Part shown: piece by piece, positions 35,868 to 44,227 of the stretch
How positions within the stretch are numbered: position 1 is the stretch's first letter
Layout: the number at the start of each line of letters is the position of its first letter
DNA from: Parabacteroides sp. PFB2-10
GTDB taxonomy: Bacteria; Bacteroidota; Bacteroidia; Bacteroidales; Tannerellaceae
Direction of reading: 5' to 3'
NCBI RefSeq assembly: GCF_029893085.1
Contig: NZ_JARXWI010000019.1
Location: 1-64,000, forward strand
Length of the DNA: 64,000 nucleotides
Notes under the pieces: model-generated
What the model saw: only the letters and a program-made list of their open reading frames with translations
Databases searched by the model: none
Told to the model about the DNA's origin: nothing
Position numbers and translations under genes: made by a program

Positions 35868-37640
35868 ATGTTACAGAGGGTCTTATTTATTCTTTGTGGG
35901 ATGTTACCGTTTATGGGGTTATCCGGCGCCCGGGCGCAGGAGGCGAATCCCTTTGCCGGACTGGTCGGGAAGAGCTATGCGGAGTATTATACGCTTATCC
36001 AGGCCGAGTATGACCGGGCGGGTGGTCTCGACTCTTTGGGACGTTGGGAGCAGATCCGGCAGTTTTACGAAGTGGCTGAACAGACCGAAACGGACGACCT
36101 GCGTATCAACGCGGAGATATTCGAGTATGTGGCTCGCTTTCGTGAAAGCCGTCAGGGCGGACATACACCCAGGCCTCATTATACAGCGCAGGATTATATA
36201 AAGGATATGCTGTCGGCAGCAGACAAAGCCGGCGAGTCGGGGTTCACGGAGATACGCGCCAACACCCTGTTTATGATCGCGGAAAACTGCCGCATCTACC
36301 TTGAAGACTACGAACTGGCCTTTGAATATTACCGGGCAACGGAAACGGAGCTCGAACGGTTGGACGCCTATGAATTCCCACTCAAGTATTACTATTACCT
36401 GGAGATAGGCAATTTCTACCTCAGCTTCCGCGATTATGAAAACGCGTTGCCCTATTACGATCGCATCATTGAGGGGCCGCCTTCGGGCTGGAACTACTGG
36501 TATATCGTGAAACATGCTTACAACGGGCGGGGGATTGCTTTCCGCGCTTTGGGCGATATGGAGCGCTCGTCTGACAATTTCAGTCGAATCCTGTCTCTCC
36601 CACCGGGCGACAATCAATCGGACAACCGACATGAAATGCTGGTTGCCGTTGCCATTGGTAATCTGGGGAACAACGATTTCCTGACGGGAAAATACGCGGA
36701 AGCGGCAGTCAGGCTGCGCGAAAGCATGGAGGTGATGGCTCATTATCAAGACTATGTCTTTGCCTCCTCGAAAGCGGTTTCGCTTGCTGAGACGGCTCTT
36801 ATCCTGGGAAACACGGCAGATGCCGGCCGTTATCTCACTTTGGCCCGGGATTATGGCGAACGCCCGCGGACGCCTGTTTCGGGTATCGGCAATTATAAGA
36901 GGGATTATTTCCGGGTAGCCGCCAAATATTATGCAACGATCGGGCAGGCACAGACAGCGACGGCCTGCATCGATTCGATGCGCCAGGCCGAGCGTAACTA
37001 CAGCGAAGAGTTCAATACCCGGCGGTTGTTACGTGTCGAACAGCGGATGCGCCGTACGGAAACAGAGGCCCACGCAGAGGCTTTGCGGCACGAAAAAGAA
37101 CAGAAAACGCTCTATCTGCGCAGCCTTATCATTACCCTGGTTGCCTCGGCGTTGTTATTATCGCTGTTTATCCTGTTGATTGTCTTATACCGCAGAAACC
37201 GGGCGGCCTACCGGGAACTGGTGCATCACGCCGAAGAATGGGCAAAAAAAGAAAATACGGACGCGCCGGCTCAGCAGAACAATGCACCGGATTCTCAGGA
37301 TCGGGTCATTATGGAGAAGATAGAAGAGTTGATGAACGAACACAAACGTTATAAAGACTCCGGCATATCGCTCGACAGCCTGGCGGCGGAACTCGAACTA
37401 AGCCGTTTTTATGTCTCACGCGCCATCAACCATTGTGCCGGAAAAAACCTATCCGCCTATCTGAATGAGTACCGCATCAAAGAGGCGATCCATATCATGT
37501 CGGAAAAAAATACCATGCAACTCTCCATCGACGCGATCGCGACAGATGCCGGTTTCAACGATCGTAAATCCTTCCACCGCATATTCAAACAATACACCGG
37601 AGTCTCTCCTTCTGTCTTCCGCGACAACGTTGGGAAGTAA
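35868..37640 (+). CDS. Membrane-anchored TPR-AraC transcriptional regulator
   Basis: A 590-residue protein: signal sequence (1-23, ending ARAQ), a periplasmic helical TPR-like region (about 35-395; ALPYYDRII and AAVRLRESME style helices), a charged coiled segment (395-415), one membrane helix (about 418-441), and a cytoplasmic AraC-type DNA-binding domain (about 480-587, with LDSLAAELELSRFYVSRAI and DAGFNDRKSFHRIFKQYTGVSP). It senses something in the periplasm or membrane and regulates transcription without phosphotransfer domains. It lies just upstream of the DUF3575-MACPF operon and is separated from it by a terminator, so control of that operon is a natural hypothesis. The start overlaps the predicted transcription start. 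Confidence 0.88.
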   Translation: MLQRVLFILCGMLPFMGLSGARAQEANPFAGLVGKSYAEYYTLIQAEYDRAGGLDSLGRWEQIRQFYEVAEQTETDDLRINAEIFEYVARFRESRQGGHTPRPHYTAQDYIKDMLSAADKAGESGFTEIRANTLFMIAENCRIYLEDYELAFEYYRATETELERLDAYEFPLKYYYYLEIGNFYLSFRDYENALPYYDRIIEGPPSGWNYWYIVKHAYNGRGIAFRALGDMERSSDNFSRILSLPPGDNQSDNRHEMLVAVAIGNLGNNDFLTGKYAEAAVRLRESMEVMAHYQDYVFASSKAVSLAETALILGNTADAGRYLTLARDYGERPRTPVSGIGNYKRDYFRVAAKYYATIGQAQTATACIDSMRQAERNYSEEFNTRRLLRVEQRMRRTETEAHAEALRHEKEQKTLYLRSLIITLVASALLLSLFILLIVLYRRNRAAYRELVHHAEEWAKKENTDAPAQQNNAPDSQDRVIMEKIEELMNEHKRYKDSGISLDSLAAELELSRFYVSRAINHCAGKNLSAYLNEYRIKEAIHIMSEKNTMQLSIDAIATDAGFNDRKSFHRIFKQYTGVSPSVFRDNVGK

Positions 37641-37664
37641 AAACCTGTCTTTTTCGTATAAAAA

Positions 37665-37697
37665 TGGTCGCAAATCAATGCTTGCGACCTCTTTTTC
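37665..37697 (+). terminator. Terminator after the TPR-AraC regulator
   Basis: GGTCGCAA (37665-37672) pairs with TTGCGACC (37681-37688) across an 8-nt loop, followed by CTCTTTTTCG. It separates the regulator transcript from the DUF3575-MACPF operon. Confidence 0.7.
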
Positions 37698-37708
37698 GCG
37701 CTTGACCT

Positions 37709-37716
37709 GTAGTTTT
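37709..37716 (+). promoter_or_regulatory. -7 box of the DUF3575-MACPF operon
   Basis: TAGTTTTG matches TAnnTTTG and lies 42 bp before the ATG at 37759, just after the regulator's terminator. No consensus -33 box, as expected if an activator is needed. Confidence 0.4.
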
Positions 37717-37758
37717 GTTACTGGATTATTCCTTTTATACGTAATAAATCTAATCTAT

Positions 37759-38325
37759 ATGTTCAAAAAAAGAAAAAGACAACTATTCTTGTTCCTATTC
37801 ACCGCAATCGTTCTATTTCATTTCCCCTCTCAGGAGGCTTCGGCGCAGACCATTGGAGTGAAAACAAACGCAGTTGGCTGGGGAGCCAGGACTATCAATG
37901 CAGGAGCCGAATGGGGCTTCGCAGAAAAATGGACAGCGGATCTAAGCGCTTTCTATAATCCGTTTTCTTATAGTAGAGGCAGAACGACCCATCTATTGGG
38001 GGTTCAACCCGAAGTCAGGTACTGGCCGTGCGGCGCGTGGCATGGACATTTTGTCGGATTGCATGGACAATATGCTTCCTACGACTGGGGACTGAAGAAA
38101 TACCGCTATAAAGGCAATCTGTATGGGGGCGGTCTGTCCTATGGCTATGCCTGGGTGATCGCCGATCGTTGGAACCTGGAGGCAACCATTGGATTCGGAG
38201 CCACCCGTCTGGCGCACGAATACCGCTACGAGCGGAGGGATACCAACGTGTACCTTTCTCCCAATCCACGGACAGCCTGGGGATTGACGCGCATCGGCAT
38301 AAACTTTATCTACATTATAAAATAA
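37759..38325 (+). CDS. DUF3575-family secreted protein
   Basis: A 188-residue exported protein; start 37759 gives signal MFKKRKRQLF... ending ASAQ. The frame is open further upstream into the AraC gene, but that part is antisense-like noise. The mature part (GVKTNAVGWGARTINAGAEWG... to a terminal hydrophobic INFIYIIK) fits DUF3575, predicted eight-stranded outer-membrane beta-barrels often found in fimbria/pilus-type and surface-protein loci of Bacteroidales. The 19-bp gap to the MACPF lipoprotein gene implies co-transcription, suggesting it helps place or use that protein at the outer membrane. No activity is known. Confidence 0.82.
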   Translation: MFKKRKRQLFLFLFTAIVLFHFPSQEASAQTIGVKTNAVGWGARTINAGAEWGFAEKWTADLSAFYNPFSYSRGRTTHLLGVQPEVRYWPCGAWHGHFVGLHGQYASYDWGLKKYRYKGNLYGGGLSYGYAWVIADRWNLEATIGFGATRLAHEYRYERRDTNVYLSPNPRTAWGLTRIGINFIYIIK

Positions 38326-38344
38326 ACAATAAAAACATAGTGTT

Positions 38345-41300
38345 ATGAAAAATAGATATCTAAAAACAAATTTTACGGCAGCCTTGCTGTTAATCCTGTC
38401 GTCTTTCTTTGTACTGAATAGCTGTGTGGAAGAGGACGAACCGGTATTGATCCTGTCTACCGAAAACATAGAGATAGATGATAAGAGCCAGAAAGAGACC
38501 ATCGAAGTAAAAGCGAATGGCGAATGGAGTGCTCAAAGCGATGCGGAATGGTGTCGTATCATACGGGGTACGGGGCGTTTGCATGGCTACTTTGATATTA
38601 TGATGGATGATAACCTGACGGTCGAAAACCGTACGGCGGTGGTGACTGTCTCGGGCAATGGCGTCAGCGCAGCCCTGTCGGTACGCCAGAAAGCGGCGGA
38701 TGTCTCCATTAAACTCAGCACCGATAGCCTGCAATTCGATAAAGCAGCAGAGAAATACTACCTGACTATCCTGGCTAACCATGAGTGGACAGCCAAATCT
38801 TCAGCCGAATGGTGTGTACTATCGGCCGAGAAAGGAAGCAAATCGGGCGGTGTAGAAATCAGTGTAAAAGAAAACACCTCCGGAAAGAAACGCTCCGCGC
38901 ATCTGACCCTCTCGTCGGAAGCCAACGGGCAGAGCATCCTGAAGACGGTACAAATTACCCAAATGGCAGGATCCTTTGAGATACTTACGGAAGAGGTGAC
39001 CATAAGCAAAGCGGGCGAAACGGTATTTGTGCCGATCGTCAGCGCTTCTCCTTTCACAGCGCAATCGAGCCATGACTGGTGTAAAGTATCTGTCGAAGAG
39101 GGACAGGTGAAAATTGAAACCGGTTTGAACGATACGGGCACGGAACGCACAGCGGTTGTCACGGTCTCTCTGTCGGGTACAGGCAACGAGGTGATCTCCA
39201 AAACATTCAAGGTGAAGCAGACGATGAGTTCCTTTGAAATCATGGTGCAGGAGGTGACGGTCAGCCAGATGGGCGAGACGGTCTATGTGCCTGTTACCTG
39301 CTCCTATACCTTTACGGCCACCTCGTCGAACTCCTGGTGTAAGGTGTCGGTAGAGAAAGGCCAGGTGAAAGTGGTCGTGGGCAAGAACGATACGGGTTCT
39401 GTCCGCACGGCGATCGTAACGGTAACGGCTGTAAGCGAAGAGGGCGAATCGACCTCGAAGACTTTTGCCGTGATTCAGAAGTTGACCTCTTTTGAGATAC
39501 TGACGAAAGAGGTTGCTGTAAACAACTTAGGCGAAACGGTTTTTGTTCCGGTATTAAGCTCCAGTCCGTTCACGGCACGCTCCAGCTCCGACTGGTGCCA
39601 GGTGTCGGTGGAAAAGAGCGACGTAAAAGTGGTGGCAGCTATGAACAATACCGATGCCGACCGTGTAGCGATTGTAACGGTTACCCTGACGCAGGCTATT
39701 GAAAACGAGGTGGCGTCGAAGACATTCAAAGTGATACAGTTGGTAGGCACCTTCGAGATTTCGGTTTCTGAAATACTGTTGAGCCATAAGGGTGAAACGA
39801 TATTGGTACCTGTCAATAGCTCTTCTCCTTTCGTGGCTCGCTCCAGCTCCGACTGGTGTCAGGTATCTGTGGAAGGCAAAGAGGTGAAAGTGGTTGCCGA
39901 CATGAATACCTCGGGCGCCGAACGGACTGCCATTGTGACGGTTACCTTAGGCAAAGAGGGCGAAAGCAGCATCAGCAAATCCTTCAAAGTCGTTCAGGCG
40001 TATGAAGAGATCCTCTTCCAGTTCCCGCAAAAGAGCTATCAGTTCAAATACGAAGGCGAAACGCGACAGATCATATTAAGCGCGACAGGCGATTGGGAGA
40101 TTGCCACAGAGAATTTGCCCCGCTGGCTCTCTGTCACTCCATCGTCCGGCAAGGGTTCTCAACCTGTTACCTTCACGGCCGAAAAGAATCTGTTTATCAA
40201 AGAACGTAGGTTGGATATCCTGTTCCAGAACACATTGACAAAGCAAAACTTTATACTCACCATTACGCAGGATAAGAACCCAAGTTCGGCGATCGACGAC
40301 TACAAATACCTGGGTATGGGTTATGACGCCACCGGCGAATACGCGACCGATCAGTTTGTAAAAGACGCGGTACTCGATTGGGATAAACTGAATAATGAGG
40401 GATATATCGCACCTATTATTCTGGCAAGCAGCACATACGAGCATAAGATTGAAGGCAGCACCTTGCAACAGTACCAAAGAGACTTTAGCCATGCGGCAGG
40501 TATTAGCGGCAATTATGCCGGGTTCAGTGCCTCTGTGACCGGATCTTATTCATCTAAGACCTACTCGTCATCTGAAAATAAATTTTCCAGCTTCCGTCAT
40601 ATTACACAAAAGCAGACGGTGAAACTCGGTGAACATCTGGGAATAGACGAGCTGCGTAATTGTATGTCAGAGACAGCCAAAAAAGAAATAAACGGTGAAT
40701 TGAATCCTGATCAGGTTGTCTTGAAATATGGAACACATGTTGTTGCCGGATTCATATTGGGAGGTTCACTCGATTATACCATGACAGCTGACGCAAGCAC
40801 GATGAGTAATGAGGTCGATTGGAGTATCGCCGTGAAAGCGGGCTACGAAAGCGCTTCTGCCGGTGTGAATGCCAGCTACGAGTACAAACAGTATGAGTCG
40901 ATGAAGAAAGAGTCCACCAATTTCGAAGAGAAACTGGTAGCCCGGGGTGGAGATTCACAGTTGGCATCCTCCTTAGGGACACAATCTACACGTAGCCAGT
41001 GGTTGGGAAGCCTTTCTGATCCCCAAAAATGGGTGATGGTCGATTATGCCGGCCAGAAACTATTGTCGATCGCTGACTTTGCAGAAGAAGAGGGAAGAAG
41101 AAACGAATTAAGAGGCGCCATTGATAAATACATGGAAAAGAAGCAGATCGGCCAGTCAAGTTCATACAAAGAATTCGCTTTACACATAAGTTCTGTCATG
41201 TTTATGGATACAGATGGTGATACGAATGAGAATGACAAAGCGACGATTAATGCCGAGATTTATACGACCATCAACACCTTTGCGAGATCTCGCATTTGGG

Positions 41301-41638
41301 AGACGGAAGGGCTAGAAATAGAACCGGAGGGAAAGGGAACAACTATAATTAATGAAGAGACAAGTACAAAAAAACTCAGCATACATGGCGTGAACCGGGT
41401 TACTCTTCAGATAGAAGGAAAAGAAAGAGATACTGTTACAGGGAACAATCCTGATCTATTTACGCGAACCATTGTTCTTACCTTAGATAGAGGTGGCGAT
41501 AAATGGACAGACGAAGGGACGGGAGACTCCTATGGCAACGGTGATTCTATTTGGGTGAATACATACGATCCAAAAGAAACTGATCTTGACAAGGCTAAAG
41601 TTTTGGCTCGGTTTGAGCTCAAACTCCACTGGCAATAA
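38345..41638 (+). CDS. Surface lipoprotein with seven BACON-like domains and a MACPF (perforin-like) domain
   Basis: A 1097-residue lipoprotein. The signal ends LNSC (Cys27) followed by VEEDE, an acidic run like the export signal of surface lipoproteins in this phylum. Residues about 33-643 are seven BACON-like beta-sandwiches of 86-89 residues; six carry a WC pair at the same position (69, 156, 245, 331, 417, 504). Residues about 655-935 are a MACPF domain: the signature YGTH at 795-798 with GG at 806-807, flanked by Gly/Ser/Ala-rich amphipathic segments and ARGGD (867-870). A C-terminal beta-rich region with DTDGDTNEND (955-964) completes it. MACPF proteins oligomerise into pores; Bacteroidales secrete some as antimicrobials (BSAPs). 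Here the BACON array may act as stalk or glycan-binding arm. The pore-forming role is inference. Confidence 0.88.
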   Translation: MKNRYLKTNFTAALLLILSSFFVLNSCVEEDEPVLILSTENIEIDDKSQKETIEVKANGEWSAQSDAEWCRIIRGTGRLHGYFDIMMDDNLTVENRTAVVTVSGNGVSAALSVRQKAADVSIKLSTDSLQFDKAAEKYYLTILANHEWTAKSSAEWCVLSAEKGSKSGGVEISVKENTSGKKRSAHLTLSSEANGQSILKTVQITQMAGSFEILTEEVTISKAGETVFVPIVSASPFTAQSSHDWCKVSVEEGQVKIETGLNDTGTERTAVVTVSLSGTGNEVISKTFKVKQTMSSFEIMVQEVTVSQMGETVYVPVTCSYTFTATSSNSWCKVSVEKGQVKVVVGKNDTGSVRTAIVTVTAVSEEGESTSKTFAVIQKLTSFEILTKEVAVNNLGETVFVPVLSSSPFTARSSSDWCQVSVEKSDVKVVAAMNNTDADRVAIVTVTLTQAIENEVASKTFKVIQLVGTFEISVSEILLSHKGETILVPVNSSSPFVARSSSDWCQVSVEGKEVKVVADMNTSGAERTAIVTVTLGKEGESSISKSFKVVQAYEEILFQFPQKSYQFKYEGETRQIILSATGDWEIATENLPRWLSVTPSSGKGSQPVTFTAEKNLFIKERRLDILFQNTLTKQNFILTITQDKNPSSAIDDYKYLGMGYDATGEYATDQFVKDAVLDWDKLNNEGYIAPIILASSTYEHKIEGSTLQQYQRDFSHAAGISGNYAGFSASVTGSYSSKTYSSSENKFSSFRHITQKQTVKLGEHLGIDELRNCMSETAKKEINGELNPDQVVLKYGTHVVAGFILGGSLDYTMTADASTMSNEVDWSIAVKAGYESASAGVNASYEYKQYESMKKESTNFEEKLVARGGDSQLASSLGTQSTRSQWLGSLSDPQKWVMVDYAGQKLLSIADFAEEEGRRNELRGAIDKYMEKKQIGQSSSYKEFALHISSVMFMDTDGDTNENDKATINAEIYTTINTFARSRIWETEGLEIEPEGKGTTIINEETSTKKLSIHGVNRVTLQIEGKERDTVTGNNPDLFTRTIVLTLDRGGDKWTDEGTGDSYGNGDSIWVNTYDPKETDLDKAKVLARFELKLHWQ
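38966..40000 (+). repeat. Tandem coding repeats: BACON-like units 3-6
   Basis: Four in-frame units of about 258 bp encode residues 208-552. Units 5 and 6 are the closest, sharing almost identical DNA around the SSSDWCQVSVE segment (near 39580 and 39840), pointing to recent duplication. The preceding two units and the seventh are more diverged. Confidence 0.75.
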
Positions 41639-41683
41639 AACAACAGTAGATAATTAACACGAGAGACTAACCTTTACTTTAAA

Positions 41684-41712
41684 GCCCCTCTTCCCACCCC
41701 CGGGAGAGGGGC
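41684..41712 (+). terminator. Terminator after the MACPF gene
   Basis: GC-rich stem (41684-41695 with 41702-41712, one bulged T) followed by TTCTTAATT, 45 bp after the MACPF stop. Confidence 0.7.
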
Positions 41713-41763
41713 TTCTTAATTAACTATTCAATCTGATTTTTGGCGTTGTTTACTCTGACTACA

Positions 41764-41857
41764 GGGCTGCCCCCAAAGTAGCGGATAACTATCTAAAGCT
41801 CCTTGCCTGGACAGGCGAGGGGCTTTAGATAGTTATCCGCTACTTTTGAGTCAGCCC
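41764..41857. repeat. Very long near-perfect hairpin between convergent genes
   Basis: Arms 41775-41809 and 41812-41846 pair over 35 bp with only two G-T pairs and a 2-nt GA loop; an outer GGGCTG/CAGCCC pair (41764-41769, 41852-41857) extends it. It sits between the MACPF gene and the oppositely oriented phosphoesterase gene. It may be a bidirectional terminator, but it is far longer than needed and has no T tract. Confidence 0.8.
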
Positions 41858-41865
41858 CTGCCTTT

Positions 41866-42993
41866 TTAGCGATCCCAGGTCAGATGTAGTACAACCATTT
41901 CCGAAACGGTTCCGACGCGGTAGGGAGGGCCGGCGATGCCGATGCCCGAAGAGACATAGAATTGGGTGTTGCCTTTGCGGCTGTAGCCGTACGGGTTTTC
42001 ATAGACAGCCTTCATCAACAGGGGATAGGGCCAGATCTGTCCGTAATGGGTATGCCCGTGCAGGCCGAGGTCTACGCCGTTCATCGCCGATTCGGCTAAC
42101 GACCAAGGTTGGTGATCTAACAGGATGATCGGTTTCGTGTGATCGAGCTCTTTGGTAAGCGCCCGGAGCGGTTTTCGCTCTTTGTTGATATAATCATCGC
42201 GTCCGATCAGGTAGAAAGCCGAATCGGGCATCACGACCGAATCGACCAACAGGGTGGCGCCCGTCTTTTGTAGCCACTGGGTTTTGGCATGACGGTTGGC
42301 GCGGTATTCATGGTTGCCATAGACCACGAATGTGCCTAAAGGCGCCCGCAACTGCCGCAGATCCTCTTCGATACGCGCCTTTTCGGCAAAGCGCGACTCA
42401 TAATCCATGATATCGCCCACCAATACCACCATATCGGGCTGTTGGCGGTTGCTCATAGCTACAAAGCGCTGCACCTGCTTTTTCCCGATCACCTCGCCGA
42501 TATGCAGATCGCTCATCATCACGATCGTCAGGCTGTCGCGCCCGGCGATTGGTTTGTCGAGATGGATATCGACGTGCGTCACCGTAGGAAACATCACCCG
42601 CCGGTAGGCATGAATCATCAACAGGGTAACGCCTACGGTGATAATAACAAAACAGGCCGTTTTGACAGATCTCCACTTTTTCGTTACCCAGGCGGGAAAC
42701 CAGGGCCAGCGCCGATGGGTAAACCGGATCAACTCCAGCGCGAGAATCGCCAATGTGATATAGACCGATGCGATATACCAGGTGTTGCATACCAGCATAA
42801 TGGTGATAAACACCCGGTCGGGCAAGAGGGAATGGAAGAAGAAGCCGGTGAAAAACACCAACAACTCCAACAGAAAAAAGAGTAGATAGGGAATCCGCCA
42901 GCTCTTTTTAGGCGGAATAGCCTGATACCCCCTCCAACAGATGAAGGGGGTCAGGATAAGTTGTGCGACAATCGACTGTAAAAATACTTTCAC
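41866..42993 (-). CDS. Membrane-bound metallophosphoesterase
   Basis: A 375-residue protein with four N-terminal membrane helices (residues about 5-125) and a calcineurin-like phosphoesterase domain (about 150-375). Metal-binding motifs are complete: SDLHIG, GDIMD, GNHE, LDHQP and GHTH. The gene resembles the YkuE/YaeI type, proposed to act on membrane-associated phosphate esters such as lipid or cell-wall intermediates; the actual substrate is not known. The catalytic domain follows the last helix and is probably outside the inner membrane. The stop is 20 bp from the long hairpin. It is followed upstream by the nitroreductase gene, 22 bp away on the same strand, so the two may be co-transcribed. 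Confidence 0.88.
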   Translation of the reverse strand: MKVFLQSIVAQLILTPFICWRGYQAIPPKKSWRIPYLLFFLLELLVFFTGFFFHSLLPDRVFITIMLVCNTWYIASVYITLAILALELIRFTHRRWPWFPAWVTKKWRSVKTACFVIITVGVTLLMIHAYRRVMFPTVTHVDIHLDKPIAGRDSLTIVMMSDLHIGEVIGKKQVQRFVAMSNRQQPDMVVLVGDIMDYESRFAEKARIEEDLRQLRAPLGTFVVYGNHEYRANRHAKTQWLQKTGATLLVDSVVMPDSAFYLIGRDDYINKERKPLRALTKELDHTKPIILLDHQPWSLAESAMNGVDLGLHGHTHYGQIWPYPLLMKAVYENPYGYSRKGNTQFYVSSGIGIAGPPYRVGTVSEMVVLHLTWDR

Positions 42994-43015
42994 GGGTTCT
43001 GGTTCTGAGGGCGGT

Positions 43016-43651
43016 TTACTTTGGGTAACCCACCGGATTGTTCATCAACAATAGTTGCGTATCTTTCAGTTGAAGCGCTTTCGCCAGTTCCGCATGGTTC
43101 ATGATACCGCGGGGAACGGTTGCCAGGCCGAGGCCGGCACAAGCGATGTTGATGTTCTGACAAACGATACCCACATCGACTGCCGCCATGAGTTTCGTCT
43201 GTTCCGCCTGGGGATTTCCCATACGCGACAGATCCGAGACCAGAACAAGGCAGACAGGAGCCGTTTTCACATAATCCTGACTGGCGGCAATAGCAGCCCG
43301 GTGATCACCCGGAGCAACGGGGTTGAGCTGATGCGCCTTCGCATCGTAGAGGTAAGCCCCCTCTTTCATGACAACATAGATATCGACATCCTGCACATTG
43401 CGTGCCGAAGGAGCCGTGCGTCTGCCATCGGCACGATTCACGCCGTTGGCCGCCCATAACAGATCAGAGAGATCCTGTTGCGAGAGTTCTTTGGCAGCAT
43501 ACTCACGAACCGACTGGCGTTGGTTGAATACTTTCATTACAGCTTCCCCCTTTGTTTTGTTGGGAGCATTCAGCTTAATTACTTTCATCTCCTGTGCTTG
43601 CATTGACAATCCCATGGCTAATACAACTAATAAAACAATGATTCTTTTCAT
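43016..43651 (-). CDS. Exported nitroreductase-family protein (SagB/ThcOx-like)
   Basis: A 211-residue flavin-binding nitroreductase fold. Start 43651 (MKRIIVLLV) gives a cleavable signal ending SMQAQ; an ATG 24 bp upstream would weaken it. Motifs include RQSVREY near the start, LSDLLWAANGVNR, and AAVDVGIVCQNINIACAGLGLATVPRG for flavin and dimer contacts. The family uses FMN to reduce nitro groups, quinones or to oxidise thiazolines; export makes cofactor supply and the electron donor unusual. No biosynthetic partner (cyclodehydratase, precursor peptide) is adjacent, so a SagB role is not supported. Likely co-transcribed with the phosphoesterase gene. Confidence 0.82.
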   Translation of the reverse strand: MKRIIVLLVVLAMGLSMQAQEMKVIKLNAPNKTKGEAVMKVFNQRQSVREYAAKELSQQDLSDLLWAANGVNRADGRRTAPSARNVQDVDIYVVMKEGAYLYDAKAHQLNPVAPGDHRAAIAASQDYVKTAPVCLVLVSDLSRMGNPQAEQTKLMAAVDVGIVCQNINIACAGLGLATVPRGIMNHAELAKALQLKDTQLLLMNNPVGYPK

Positions 43652-43895
43652 CTTCGTTTCTCTTAATGGTTTCACGCAAATGTAGCAATATTGTTTTTGA
43701 ATCAGTTATTCAGAGCTGAAAATTTAAACGCTCCCATCTATTTGGCGGAATTCATTCTATTGCAGTTCGTTTTGCTTTGCCTAATTCGAAAATATTCAAG
43801 TTTGAGAAGAAGTGAAGATGCAGCCCCTCCAAATCCTTTCCCGTTTGAAGCCCCTGTTCCAATTCCCACTTCCTGCGAGGAAGCAGTTCTTTTTC

Positions 43896-44073
43896 AAATG
43901 TTAAAATCGCGATTGTAAGCAAAACAGCCGTTTTACTTACAAATCCATACGTTAAAAAGTGTTTCTCCCGGGAGTTTGTCTCCGAAGTCCCGCTTTTTTG
44001 CGCGCAAAGTCCTTCCGAAATTACAAATCGTAAATTGAGAGATTCGTCGAGAATGGGTAAATTAACATTTATT
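43896..44073 (-). repeat. Dispersed structured intergenic repeat, copy C
   Basis: Inverted copy: reading the minus strand from 44073 it has the lead-in (AAATGTTAATTTACCCAT), TTTACGATTTGTAATTTC, TTTGCGCGCAAA, CTCCCGGGAG and the GTAAGTAAAAC hairpin. It lies in the 576-bp divergent gap between the nitroreductase and C1-like peptidase genes. A block at 43811-43835, rich in GCCCCTCC, also occurs inverted at about 16531-16551 near copy A. No gene is seen in the gap; a short open frame at 43691-43918 is considered chance. Confidence 0.8.
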
Positions 44074-44227
44074 TACATTATTGTAAATTACCAACTTGAC
44101 CATGTCTGACGATGTGCTTCTGTGAGTGAACGAACGTTGTTTTTAGGATGTATTGTGCTGATTTCTGTCGAATGTCGTATATTTATCGCGGAAAATAAGA
44201 AATACCTAACACAAAACACAGATTGAA

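Noticed and set aside
37465-37758. N-terminal extension of the DUF3575 frame into the AraC gene
   Set aside because: It overlaps the conserved AraC domain in another frame and crosses a terminator; the signal peptide starts at 37759.
38966-40000. CRISPR-like spacing of repeats
   Set aside because: The repeats are long, in-frame BACON coding units, not short repeats with unique spacers; no cas genes are present.
41775-41846. Invertible promoter (phase-variable switch)
   Set aside because: The arms are separated by only 2 nt, so there is no invertible segment, and no recombinase gene is near.
43016-43651. SagB-type thiazoline dehydrogenase of a peptide natural-product cluster
   Set aside because: No cyclodehydratase, precursor peptide or transporter is adjacent; the NVEALA gene is 8 kb away in another unit.
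43691-43918. 75-residue open frame between the nitroreductase and C1-like peptidase genes
   Set aside because: It lies in the repeat-containing intergenic region, lacks domain features and ends inside repeat copy C.
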